Positions 9,300 to 17,105 of a stretch of 28,078 nt of DNA are shown piece after piece. Positions within the stretch are counted from its first letter, which is position 1; every line of letters begins with the position of its first letter. The notes under the pieces were generated by a model. It saw only the letters and a list, made by a program, of their open reading frames with translations, was not told the origin of the DNA and made no database searches. The position numbers and the translations under genes were made by a program. The stretch covers positions 29,963-58,040 of IMG/VR virus record IMGVR_UViG_3300001450_007678, one strand, 5' to 3'. The stretch comes from a virus.

Positions 9300-10370
9300 T
9301 TATTTACTTGTTTGCTCTGCACTCTCTGCAGATTCTAAAGCTTGTCCGTATTGAACAATTCCTGCTTCTCTTATTGTTAATCCTCCGTATTGTAATATAC
9401 GAGATACTAAATCTTGAAAATTATCTTGAGGTAATTCAAAATCCTGATAATCTGCTGCTGCTTGGTTAAAAAATGCTCTTCCTCCTGTATTTAATGATGT
9501 CCAATTAGGTGTTTTAGGGTATCGTATGTACTGACAAAAAACCATACCGTCTTCATTTATAACTTCTATAGGGTATACCTCTGCTGCTTGATTGCCGCTA
9601 TCTTTATCTCCCCTTAAAACGTAAGAGGGCCATTGAGTACTAGGAGCTGTTAAATTAGAAGTTGTTAAGTTAAATATTCTTTTTTGACTTACCTTTTCTA
9701 TTTCTATCAATCCTTTTTTAGAAAATATTTTTACTGAAGGAAAAGTAACTCCATTTCTAAATATATATAAATCAGAAGCATATACCTCATCTGCTCCGGC
9801 AGGATTATCAAAAAAAGACATTACAGTTGATACAGGATATTCTGTAGATGTGTCTCCTGCAGGCAATAGGTTAACAATATAATCACCAATAGATAATGTA
9901 GGTGTGTTAGGGTTCATAAAAAGGCCTGTGAATAAATTTCCTTTTTCAGGAAAAGCTGCAGGCAAAGCACTTATAGACGCAGCCGGAATGTCATATAATA
10001 AAGTTGGTAAGTAAAAAAGTTTATTTATAAAATAATAATCATAAGGTAAACTGTATAAATTATTTATTGCATTACTATTAGCATTTACAGTCCACCCCCC
10101 TGCAATAGGTTGAAAACTTTGATTAGTTAAAGCTACTGTAGTAGAAAATATACTTATTGTTTCTTCTATTCCTTTTGCAATATCAGGGTATCCTGTGTCC
10201 GACCTTCTTCCTGCTCGTTTAGTAATTTGCATATTATAATCAATAAACAAATCTTCAAAAATATCTAACTGAGCTTGTTGTGCAAACAAGTTAAATTCTT
10301 GAGGAGTCATGTATCCATAATTATTTTTGTTTAGCAGAGCTAAACACATTTGATATACTTCGTTTATCAT
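9300..10370 (-). CDS. Neck/ring (adaptor) protein, 356 aa
   Basis: The start was set at the ATG at 10370 (MINEVYQMCLALLNKNNYGY). The frame is open further upstream, but that extension is a hydrophobic translation of a T-rich promoter region and overlaps the preceding gene. Residues 1-50 form helices with YMTPQEFNLFAQQAQLDIFE, a pattern seen in head-tail ring proteins. A beta-rich middle with LPYDYYFINKLFYLP follows, then a C-terminal segment FELPQDNFQDLVSRILQYGG and a short helical tail. It sits just before the tail tubular gene, where crAss-like phages keep ring proteins. A TATCTTTG promoter element ends six bases before the ATG, giving an almost leaderless message. Confidence 0.6.
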   Translation of the reverse strand: MINEVYQMCLALLNKNNYGYMTPQEFNLFAQQAQLDIFEDLFIDYNMQITKRAGRRSDTGYPDIAKGIEETISIFSTTVALTNQSFQPIAGGWTVNANSNAINNLYSLPYDYYFINKLFYLPTLLYDIPAASISALPAAFPEKGNLFTGLFMNPNTPTLSIGDYIVNLLPAGDTSTEYPVSTVMSFFDNPAGADEVYASDLYIFRNGVTFPSVKIFSKKGLIEIEKVSQKRIFNLTTSNLTAPSTQWPSYVLRGDKDSGNQAAEVYPIEVINEDGMVFCQYIRYPKTPNWTSLNTGGRAFFNQAAADYQDFELPQDNFQDLVSRILQYGGLTIREAGIVQYGQALESAESAEQTSK

Positions 10371-10375
10371 AACCA

Positions 10376-10383
10376 CAAAGATA
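10376..10383 (-). promoter_or_regulatory. Promoter -7 element TATCTTTG before the ring-protein gene
   Basis: The minus strand shows T10, then ATTATCTTTG, then five bases (TGGTT) and the ATG at 10370. The element matches TAnnTTTG exactly. The long T tract upstream is shared with the element at 10784. It lies in the 46-base gap after the 120-residue gene. A short inverted repeat GTTAAG/CTTAAC at 10416-10434 is too weak to call a terminator. Confidence 0.65.
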
Positions 10384-10416
10384 ATAAAAAAAAAAGAGAA
10401 ATGTATTTTTACAAGG

Positions 10417-10779
10417 TTAAGGTATTTTCTTAACAGAGACCGCGCTAACATAAATAGGAGGAACTGTAGGAGGGGGAGCAATTAAGCTACTAGGAATAGG
10501 AGGAAGGCTATAATCTACATCTATACTGCCATTACTTGTTCTAGCTAAGTTAAAAGCTTTTTTAAAGGCATTTATAACCCTATGTGCAGGGTCAGCTGTG
10601 TGAGTAAGCTCAATAGTCATTTGCCCTGCGTAATATAATTTTATCTGCGTAGAAGACATTCTTTCAGCCCAAATAAAACCTTCTACCGGTAAATACTCTT
10701 TTTGATACGGGTTAAGCGCATGGATTGCCGTGTCCCAATAATAAAAACATATATACTTATGATTTTGTGAAATACTCAT
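10417..10779 (-). CDS. Small protein of the head-neck region, 120 aa, function unknown
   Basis: I do not recognise the family. Residues 1-60 are beta-prone and aromatic (KYICFYYWDTAIHAL, VEGFIWAER, QIKLYYAGQMTIEL). An amphipathic helix follows (DPAHRVINAFKKAFNLA, about residues 64-80), then a strand (GSIDVDYSLPP) and a Pro-rich tail (PPIPSSLIAPPPTVPP). The order strand-helix-strand resembles the neighbouring 93-residue protein, so the two may be distant relatives. The gene has its own promoter element four bases from its ATG and is preceded by a terminator. It sits between the small 93-residue gene and the ring-protein gene, suggesting a virion-assembly role. Confidence 0.6.
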   Translation of the reverse strand: MSISQNHKYICFYYWDTAIHALNPYQKEYLPVEGFIWAERMSSTQIKLYYAGQMTIELTHTADPAHRVINAFKKAFNLARTSNGSIDVDYSLPPIPSSLIAPPPTVPPIYVSAVSVKKIP

Positions 10780-10783
10780 AATG

Positions 10784-10791
10784 CAAAGATA
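10784..10791 (-). promoter_or_regulatory. Promoter -7 element TATCTTTG before the 120-residue gene
   Basis: The minus strand reads TTTTTTTATTATCTTTG, then CATT and the ATG at 10779. Only four bases separate the element from the start codon, so the transcript should begin at or next to the ATG. The T tract just upstream is also the T tract of the terminator hairpin at 10802-10827. Confidence 0.68.
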
Positions 10792-10793
10792 AT

Positions 10794-10827
10794 AAAAAAA
10801 AAGAGGCCCACTTTTTTGTAGACCTCT
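10794..10827 (-). terminator. Rho-independent terminator after the 93-residue gene
   Basis: Read as minus-strand RNA, 10827-10818 (AGAGGUCUAC) pairs with 10811-10802 (GUGGGCCUCU) across an A6 loop, giving a ten-pair stem with two G-U pairs, followed at once by a run of about eight to nine U. On the plus strand the two G-U positions would be A-C mismatches, so the structure works only in the direction of the genes. It lies 28 bases after the stop of the 93-residue gene. Confidence 0.82.
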
Positions 10828-10854
10828 CTTTACTTACTGATATACGTAAACTAA

Positions 10855-11136
10855 TTAAGCATTTACAATACTTGTTACAGCTTTAGGTAATGTAAGAGAA
10901 TACATTGGTCTTGTCCAACTTGTAACTAATGCTGCCTCAATAGCCTCTAATATAGCTGTGTAAACATCATGAGAAATTTGTGCTGCAGTTGTTACTGTAG
11001 TAGTTGTACCATCAACATAATCGATTGTAACCGTTGTTGCTGTTCCTGAAGCTGCCGTAGCAAGTGCTTTTACTCCGTTAAGACTGATTATTTGACCTGT
11101 AATTGGAGCGTTTGTAACTTTGATAAATTTTTCCAT
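10855..11136 (-). CDS. Small Thr/Ala-rich protein with own promoter and terminator, 93 aa
   Basis: I do not recognise a family. The protein has an N-terminal beta segment (KFIKVTNAPITGQIISLNG), a Thr-rich strand region (TTVTIDYVDGTTTTVTTAAQ), one helix (VYTAILEAIEAALVTSW, about residues 58-74) and a final strand. It has few charged residues. The gene forms its own transcription unit: a TATCTTTG element 44 bases upstream and a strong terminator 28 bases downstream. A small protein with a dedicated promoter close to the major capsid gene could be an abundant head decoration or auxiliary protein, but this is inference. Its leader of about 40 bases has no Shine-Dalgarno sequence. Confidence 0.6.
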   Translation of the reverse strand: MEKFIKVTNAPITGQIISLNGVKALATAASGTATTVTIDYVDGTTTTVTTAAQISHDVYTAILEAIEAALVTSWTRPMYSLTLPKAVTSIVNA

Positions 11137-11179
11137 TTTATAAAAAGGTTTTAATGGTTATATGAGATTGTTCTCGATA

Positions 11180-11187
11180 CAAAGATA
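11180..11187 (-). promoter_or_regulatory. Promoter -7 element TATCTTTG before the 93-residue gene
   Basis: The minus strand reads TGTATCTTTGTATCG; TATCTTTG matches TAnnTTTG exactly. It lies directly after the stop codon of the 246-residue gene (11190-11192), leaving a 43-base interval to the ATG at 11136. Confidence 0.62.
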
Positions 11188-11189
11188 CA

Positions 11190-11930
11190 TTAATTTTCTA
11201 ATGTTTTTTCTAACAACTTAAAAGACTGCTCTCCTTCTTCACTTTGTAAATATGAGCTTACAATATAAACCTCATCTTCACCTGCAGGAATAACAACCAT
11301 TCTTTTCTTGTTAGATTTAGTATTAAAGAAAATATCTTTACCTTTTTTTAATATTAACCCATTATCAAAAAATGCTTGTACTTGAGCAGTAAACTTTAAC
11401 TGAGGGTCAGAAATAATATTTAAAAATTCTGCAGGTTCATTTCTTGCAAAAACTAAAACGTCTCTACGAATTTCTGCTGTAGATTTTTTAGTAACGTTTC
11501 CAAATAAAACTCTACCCACTTCAACTAATTGTTCTACCGATAAAGAACGAGCCTCAACTAAAGCATCTACTTCTTGATTAAGTATTTCAACTACGTCTTC
11601 CGCATCTTTTTCATTATTAATAACCTCAAACATTCTTCCTTTTAAGGGATGGTGTTCTAAAAACTGTTGTAGTATTTGATTATTTTTTCTAACGTACAAT
11701 AAACCGTCTTCAAAAATAATAGCTTCTAAAATAACATTTTCATCTTGTTCGTCTACATAAATACTTTTTTGATTAGTAGAATATCTTAATTCTCTATTAA
11801 TTCCTGTTTCTTCATCAAAATGTAATATGGGAAATCTTTTTGTATGCCTTGTAGGTAACATGTAAGAAAGAGGTGTCGAATCACCTAGTAACCTATAAGC
11901 TTTGTCTGTAAATTTTGCTGTTTTTTTCAT
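11190..11930 (-). CDS. Conserved-looking phage protein after the capsid gene, 246 aa
   Basis: The N-terminal half holds a distinctive stretch: YRLLGDSTPLSYMLPTRHTK, LHFDEETGINRELRY, KSIYVDEQDENVILEAIIFE and ILQQFLEHHPLKG (residues 12-97). I recall similar text in uncharacterised proteins of marine phages but cannot name a function. Residues 105-175 are helical and acidic, and the C-terminus is mixed alpha/beta with basic KKGKDIFFNTKSNKKR. There is no signal peptide or membrane segment. It follows the major capsid gene across a terminator, so it is either read by read-through or from a promoter I did not identify in the 83-base gap. A virion or assembly role fits its place between capsid and neck genes. 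Confidence 0.62.
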   Translation of the reverse strand: MKKTAKFTDKAYRLLGDSTPLSYMLPTRHTKRFPILHFDEETGINRELRYSTNQKSIYVDEQDENVILEAIIFEDGLLYVRKNNQILQQFLEHHPLKGRMFEVINNEKDAEDVVEILNQEVDALVEARSLSVEQLVEVGRVLFGNVTKKSTAEIRRDVLVFARNEPAEFLNIISDPQLKFTAQVQAFFDNGLILKKGKDIFFNTKSNKKRMVVIPAGEDEVYIVSSYLQSEEGEQSFKLLEKTLEN

Positions 11931-11960
11931 TTCAATTTAATTTAATATAATTTATAATTT

Positions 11961-11996
11961 AAAAAATAATAAGAGTGTCTCCTTAAAGAGACACTC
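11961..11996 (-). terminator. Rho-independent terminator after the major capsid gene
   Basis: A perfect nine-base inverted repeat, GAGTGTCTC at 11973-11981 and GAGACACTC at 11988-11996, encloses a six-base loop. In the minus-strand direction it is followed by TTATTATTTTTT. It lies 17 bases after the capsid stop codon in an 83-base intergenic gap that is otherwise plain AT-rich DNA. Confidence 0.88.
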
Positions 11997-12013
11997 CTAT
12001 CATCACTCTTCAA

Positions 12014-13468
12014 CTACGCGTTGAATATCACAAAGTTATTTGCACCTAAAGTACAAACACATCTTTCTGATAAGAAGTTCACTTGCATTTCATCAACTGA
12101 TGAAGTTCGTGCACCTCCTGCTGAACCTGTAATCCATGTTTTATATCTACGGTCTTCAGTTTGTGAAGCTCTATATCTAACATGTAAGAAAGGTCGTTTA
12201 GCGTTTTTACCAAGAATTTGGTCATAAACAGATGTAGAACCCGCAGGTACTAACAAACCATTTACAGAACCACTTCCTGCTATAGACGATAAACCTCCTC
12301 TCATTGTAGGGTCATTTAGGTATTTCCAATCAGACTTGTAAAAGTCATATCCTCTTCGGAATCCTGTGAATCCTAGATTTAATGCCATTTCTTCATCATT
12401 ATCGAATAAACCATAAGAAGTACCACCTGCACCGTAAGAATTTTGTGCCGCTAACATGTCATCAATATCAAAACCGAAATCTCTGTTAACAAATACAACA
12501 TTCTCTTCGATAGCACCTTGCTTATCTAATCTTGAGATAACAGTATCCCAATCAGCTAAAGCAACAGGGTTACCTCCTGCCCAAACGTTTCCTCTCTGAT
12601 TTACTACATAGAAGATACCTTCAGAACCTTTATTACCTACTTGTTCAAAACCTGCACCACCTGCTAAGCCGATTACACCTGAACCTGCTTCAGCAGGAAC
12701 AGCTTCAATCATTGCTGTTTCTAGGTAATCATCAAAACGTAATCTTGTTTCATGTTCTGACTTTAGATACCATAAGTATCCTGCAGCGCCATCTTCAGTA
12801 GTAACTTCTACCCATCCGATTTGTGCCATATCTGAACCTGTAACATTATATGTGTCTTTAATGATAATTGGTGAATTATTAAAGAACTCATCGTTAGCTT
12901 CTAACGAACCTATCATTCCTGAAGTTCCTTTTCTAAATTCTGAACCATAAATAAACATTGTAAACGTATCCGCACCTGCTGCAGTCATACCCGCTCCTTC
13001 ATAGAAGTAAGCAACGAATGTGTCTGGCGCACCTGCATTTAAAGTTACCGCAGTAATAATACCTTTATTAGATGAACTACCGTTATTATTTTGCATAAAA
13101 ACAGTTTGTCCAACTCTTAATGATACGTCTGCTGCTGCCGGAGCCATGGCATCGTTTACAATAAATGTAGCATTGTCTGCTGCTGCTAACGCACCACCAC
13201 CATTAATAGCTACATTTGTATACTTAGTGTGTAACCTTCCTTGTTCCGCCCAAGTAACTTGGTCAGAAATTGAAGGCATTTCTGCTCCTACCATTCTAAG
13301 GAATGAAGAAACAGTTCTATTACCATAACGCTCAAACTCTTTTTCGTAAGTGTCAGGCAAATATTGCTGTAACCACGTAAAATCTGCGTTGGTAAGATAA
13401 TTATAAGGTGCAGCTACTTGCTCGGAAGCAGGTTGTAGTTGTGCACCTGGGGTTGCTAATAAACTCAT
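12014..13468 (-). CDS. Major capsid protein (HK97-fold, crAss-like type)
   Basis: The 484-residue protein has the size and sequence style of major capsid proteins of crAss-like and related large podoviruses. An N-terminal helix region with YLPDTYEKEFERYGNRTVSS (about 38-57) precedes an Ala/Gly-rich beta region. The C-terminal third contains FRRGYDFYKSDWKYLNDPT, RPFLHVRYRASQTEDRRYK and finally WITGSAGG with VNFLSERCVCTLGANN (445-480), which I recognise as a pattern conserved at the end of these capsid proteins. Position after a portal and a scaffold-like gene agrees. No promoter element lies directly upstream; it probably shares the transcript starting before the scaffold gene and ends at the hairpin terminator. 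Confidence 0.85.
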   Translation of the reverse strand: MSLLATPGAQLQPASEQVAAPYNYLTNADFTWLQQYLPDTYEKEFERYGNRTVSSFLRMVGAEMPSISDQVTWAEQGRLHTKYTNVAINGGGALAAADNATFIVNDAMAPAAADVSLRVGQTVFMQNNNGSSSNKGIITAVTLNAGAPDTFVAYFYEGAGMTAAGADTFTMFIYGSEFRKGTSGMIGSLEANDEFFNNSPIIIKDTYNVTGSDMAQIGWVEVTTEDGAAGYLWYLKSEHETRLRFDDYLETAMIEAVPAEAGSGVIGLAGGAGFEQVGNKGSEGIFYVVNQRGNVWAGGNPVALADWDTVISRLDKQGAIEENVVFVNRDFGFDIDDMLAAQNSYGAGGTSYGLFDNDEEMALNLGFTGFRRGYDFYKSDWKYLNDPTMRGGLSSIAGSGSVNGLLVPAGSTSVYDQILGKNAKRPFLHVRYRASQTEDRRYKTWITGSAGGARTSSVDEMQVNFLSERCVCTLGANNFVIFNA

Positions 13469-13490
13469 AATCTAATTTTTTTAAATATTT

Positions 13491-14609
13491 TTAACTCTTT
13501 TTAAAACTTTTTATTCTTAAACCTCTTCCACTATTTTGTGATAAAGATTTAATTTTCATCCCTCCTTTGCTAGCAACTTCAGGTGTATTTCGCGTAGTCA
13601 TTTTAATATTTTTAGTCTTACGCATTACATCTTCTGCCGCCATCGATTTGCCTTGTTCATAAAAGAACTCAGCAAACTTTTGAGGGTTCATGGCCGCAGA
13701 TAGTGCCATGTGGTAGTTACTTGCATTTTTAATTAAACCCTTTTCATCTAAATGTTTTTCTAAAAATGTATTAGGTGTTAATTGTTGCTGTTTAACTTCC
13801 TCAGCGCTACCAGGCGAATAAACTAGTTTTTGTTCCCCAATTTTGAACTCAAAACCTTTGAACTCAGGGTTAAAAACTTCATTGGTTTTATTAATAAAAA
13901 ACTCACGCTTTTTAGTAGTAACCTCTTCAGCCGTTTTTGCATCTGCCATATATTGCTTATAATTCTTTAAAATTTCTTTATCCTCTGTAGAAACACCATC
14001 TCCTCTTGACTCAAGTGGTTGGCTATAATCTTCTTTTTGAGTATTAAAGAATTTTTTTGCTTTAGCAATATTTTTTTTCTTCTCTAACTTTCTTCTTCTT
14101 ATTACATCCGGCTCATCAACCTCTTTGTCATAAGAAAAATCTTGCATCATATAATTTACATCCTCTTCATCTAATCCCTCTTCTGTAGCCATATAATACT
14201 GCTTTAGTAGAGTGTCCTCAGGAAGTTCATCAAAATTTTGATTTAATTTAACATAATCATCAAAACCTCTTCCTGTATCTTTTTTATATTTTAAATAAGC
14301 TGAAACGTCTTCAGGTAAAGGTTCTGAATCTTCTCTTTCCTGAAATAATTCGTCTACAGACTTTATTTCTTTATTGTATCTTTCATTTATATGTGAAAGA
14401 ATATCGTTTTCACTAAACTCTTTTTTAGCTTCCTCCTGAACCTGTTGAGTTGTAGGAGTATCTTGTGTTGCTTCAGTTTCTTGTTTTGCAACAACCTCTT
14501 CTTGTTGTTTAGCGTCATGTTTTTGCAAAAGCTCTTTTTCAATTTCTTGATTAGATTTTGCTTCTGTGAGTTTTACCTCTCTTACTTTTATGTTTTCATT
14601 TAATTTCAT
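13491..14609 (-). CDS. Probable capsid scaffolding protein, 372 aa
   Basis: This protein is highly charged and predicted helical through most of its length: Gln/Glu-rich residues 20-75, acidic residues 85-165 (DELFQEREDSEPLPEDV, EEGLDEEDVNYMMQDF), then mixed helices. The last 35 residues are basic (KGGMKIKSLSQNSGRGLRIK). A long acidic helical body with a short basic C-terminal hook is the usual design of phage scaffolding proteins, which bind the inside of the capsid shell. It lies exactly between portal and major capsid genes, the normal scaffold position. A TAACTTTG element stands 16 bases before its ATG. There is no sign of a maturation protease domain. Confidence 0.72.
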   Translation of the reverse strand: MKLNENIKVREVKLTEAKSNQEIEKELLQKHDAKQQEEVVAKQETEATQDTPTTQQVQEEAKKEFSENDILSHINERYNKEIKSVDELFQEREDSEPLPEDVSAYLKYKKDTGRGFDDYVKLNQNFDELPEDTLLKQYYMATEEGLDEEDVNYMMQDFSYDKEVDEPDVIRRRKLEKKKNIAKAKKFFNTQKEDYSQPLESRGDGVSTEDKEILKNYKQYMADAKTAEEVTTKKREFFINKTNEVFNPEFKGFEFKIGEQKLVYSPGSAEEVKQQQLTPNTFLEKHLDEKGLIKNASNYHMALSAAMNPQKFAEFFYEQGKSMAAEDVMRKTKNIKMTTRNTPEVASKGGMKIKSLSQNSGRGLRIKSFKKS

Positions 14610-14625
14610 TAGATATAATTTTATA

Positions 14626-14633
14626 CAAAGTTA
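14626..14633 (-). promoter_or_regulatory. Promoter -7 element TAACTTTG before scaffold and capsid genes
   Basis: The minus strand reads ATTATTAACTTTGTATAAAA; TAACTTTG matches TAnnTTTG. It sits in the 51-base gap after the portal stop codon and 16 bases before the scaffold ATG at 14609. It would drive scaffold and major capsid up to the terminator at 11961-11996. Confidence 0.6.
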
Positions 14634-14660
14634 ATAATTTTTTTAATAATAATTTAAACA

Positions 14661-17105
14661 CTACCTAGGCCCAAATTGTGCTAAGTCAAAACCATCTAAA
14701 GTGTCTTCGTTAGACTCAAACTTTTGTGGTGGTAAATTGTTCTTTTTTTGGTTTATTAATCTAGCTTGCTGATTATTTTGTTGCGTGATTCTATCAGATT
14801 TAGCTTTCTCTCTTTGAGATTCTCGATTTTGCAACCCACCTTCAGACATGTTTCTTAATTGTAAATTGTAATCAAACTCTTCTCTCATAAGTTGAGATTT
14901 TAATTGAGCTTCTTGTTTCATTTTTTCTACTTCAAATTGAATTTCCGCTTGTTTAAAAGCAACCTTAGCTTGAATTTCTGCTTGTTGTTTTTGAATTGCA
15001 AGTTGAGCTGCCATTTCTTGAGATTTTAATTGTTGTTGAGCTTGCATAGCTTGTTTTTGCATCACCATTTTTTCTTCTCTATCTTGCTTTTGCACACGTT
15101 TAACTTTTAATAATTGATTGGCAAGTTTTATATTTTTAATTTCTCTAATATCTATTGCGTCTTCTAAATTAATATCTTGTTTAGATAAAGCCATTTGTAT
15201 ATTAGCCTCTAATTGAGCTTTTTGCTCTTCATCTGGAGATATTTCTATAAAGATACCAAAGTCATATATGTATAAATCTTTTATGTCATTTAAAATAGAA
15301 ACATTATACTTACCTATTTTATTTATAAATGAATCTTTAAAATCTGAATACTCTAATATGTCTGCTACTCTATAAGACAATCCTTCTGCTAATCTTCTAT
15401 ATATATACAAACTACCTTCTAAAATGTGTCTTGTAGCAGTATTTGAATTTAATGCAGCTAATTTTTGAACACCAACTAAAGAATTAGGGTCAGGTGTTGA
15501 CCCATCTCTTGCTTCATTAAGTCCCGTAACAGCTCTAATCATTCCTAAATAATGATTATAATTAGCAACTAACATTTGAACTTTACCTGAACCGGAACTT
15601 GTGTTTAGTGGTGTAATTGGAACTTTAGCATGATTATAGTCCCCATCTTGCGTAAAACTTCTACCCACAACACTACCTGTTTGAAAGTAAAGACGTAAAG
15701 CGTCTTCAGGGTTGTATTCATTACCTGAACCTAAATCAACTTCGTTTAAACCATCAGCATCAATAAATACCCCATCCGGAACAGTTCGTGCTATTACTTG
15801 TTGAAGTTTTAAATGGGTAATTTGTATTAAATCAGCAAAAGGTATCATTCTTCTAACTAAAGACTCTATAACTCCTTTATACATACGTGGCGCAACAGCT
15901 ACATAATTAGGAAGAGCATGTTGGTTGGCTGACTTAGGTCGAACCATATTATGAGCTAGCTCCCACTTTAAAATAATATTTGTTCCCATAACCATAACCC
16001 CATCATACCAAACATCAATTGTTTTTTCAACCTTTTCAAAATTACCTTCTTCCATCATTTCACTTGGAGGATTAAATTGGTCATTTTTTTCAATCATCCT
16101 TGTATTACCATTGTCATATTTTTTTTTCTTATAAACTATCTTCTTAGTAGTTTTATAATTAAAATACATTACAGTTGCGGTATCTTTATAAAAAATATCA
16201 TTTTCATAAAACTGTGCTACATTGTAATAATTATACCAATTTTGACTATATTGTGTAATCTCCTCTAAGTCTTCATTAGTTAAACTTTGATTTATTTTAA
16301 GAAGCTCTGTAATAGGTAAAGTTTTAATCTCTCCCCAATAAAAACAATCTTTAAAATGAGGGTCTTCAGTATAGCTATAAACCACGTTTGCAGGGTCTAC
16401 ATAACTAACCTGAACTCCTGAACCTTCTAAAAACTCGTGTTTAGCAATAGCAATTCCTAAAGTAGTTAAATCATAATCATATCTTTTTCTTAAATCTTGA
16501 TAATGATTTTCTTGAAACATTGTGTCAATAGCTTCTTCTTCTGCTATTTCTATAGCAGGTTTATATTTTAATTGCATAAACAACTGAAGCTCCTCATCTG
16601 TTTCAGGAAGTTGCTCAGGGTCCATGCTAAACGGGTCAACACCTCCACGTTTTTGAATGGTTTCTAAAATAGGTTTAGCGGCCATTTGACCCTCTATCAT
16701 ATCTTGGTATTTACTTCTTTTAGATTGAGACATTGCATCTTGAGCATACGCTTTTACTTTAAATAATCTATCTGCCATACCATTAACTACAATGTCTACA
16801 AATTTAGGCAATATAGGAACAGGTGTCCAATCTAAATTAAGATGAGAAAGGTCTCCATCTACTGATATTTCATTTTTATATTTAGCCACAGATTGTTCGC
16901 CACGAGCATATAATCTTAATCTGTGAAAATCTCTCCATTGGCTATAATAACGACAATTAGTAGAATCTTTTCTAAACCATTCGTATTGTATCGCTTGACC
17001 TATTTGAAGTCCATACTCTTTTGTAGCTTTTTTCTCGTCTGAAACAAACTGTGTTGGAAAAGCTGCTTGCTTTATATTTATGGTTACAGGTTTGTTATTC
17101 TTCAT
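14661..17105 (-). CDS. Portal protein (crAss-like/large podovirus type), 814 aa
   Basis: The protein forms the dodecameric gate through which DNA enters the head. Its N-terminal region (residues 40-110) has the helix-rich WRDFHRLRLYARGEQSVAKY and PILPKFVDIVVNGMADRLF segment seen in portals of this group. A region near residues 530-560 with AVTGLNEARDGSTPDPNSL and GVQKLAALN matches the loop and clip area where portals carry a G-x-N/DGS turn. Residues 670-750 form a long Gln/Glu/Lys coiled coil, the expected C-terminal barrel. The start ATG overlaps the terminase stop (ATGA). A TAACTTTG element inside the end of the terminase gene may give an additional promoter. Confidence 0.85.
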   Translation of the reverse strand: MKNNKPVTINIKQAAFPTQFVSDEKKATKEYGLQIGQAIQYEWFRKDSTNCRYYSQWRDFHRLRLYARGEQSVAKYKNEISVDGDLSHLNLDWTPVPILPKFVDIVVNGMADRLFKVKAYAQDAMSQSKRSKYQDMIEGQMAAKPILETIQKRGGVDPFSMDPEQLPETDEELQLFMQLKYKPAIEIAEEEAIDTMFQENHYQDLRKRYDYDLTTLGIAIAKHEFLEGSGVQVSYVDPANVVYSYTEDPHFKDCFYWGEIKTLPITELLKINQSLTNEDLEEITQYSQNWYNYYNVAQFYENDIFYKDTATVMYFNYKTTKKIVYKKKKYDNGNTRMIEKNDQFNPPSEMMEEGNFEKVEKTIDVWYDGVMVMGTNIILKWELAHNMVRPKSANQHALPNYVAVAPRMYKGVIESLVRRMIPFADLIQITHLKLQQVIARTVPDGVFIDADGLNEVDLGSGNEYNPEDALRLYFQTGSVVGRSFTQDGDYNHAKVPITPLNTSSGSGKVQMLVANYNHYLGMIRAVTGLNEARDGSTPDPNSLVGVQKLAALNSNTATRHILEGSLYIYRRLAEGLSYRVADILEYSDFKDSFINKIGKYNVSILNDIKDLYIYDFGIFIEISPDEEQKAQLEANIQMALSKQDINLEDAIDIREIKNIKLANQLLKVKRVQKQDREEKMVMQKQAMQAQQQLKSQEMAAQLAIQKQQAEIQAKVAFKQAEIQFEVEKMKQEAQLKSQLMREEFDYNLQLRNMSEGGLQNRESQREKAKSDRITQQNNQQARLINQKKNNLPPQKFESNEDTLDGFDLAQFGPR

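Noticed and set aside
10416-10434. Inverted repeat GTTAAG/CTTAAC as a terminator after the 120-residue gene
   Set aside because: Only six AT-rich pairs, overlapping the coding end, and the T tract starts about 20 bases later.
10371-10481. N-terminal extension of the ring protein by 37 codons
   Set aside because: It reads a T-rich promoter region as hydrophobic residues and overlaps the 120-residue gene; the ATG at 10370 has a proper promoter spacing.
14610-14660. AT-rich inverted repeats after the portal gene
   Set aside because: Low-complexity A/T sequence forms repeats by chance; no GC stem.
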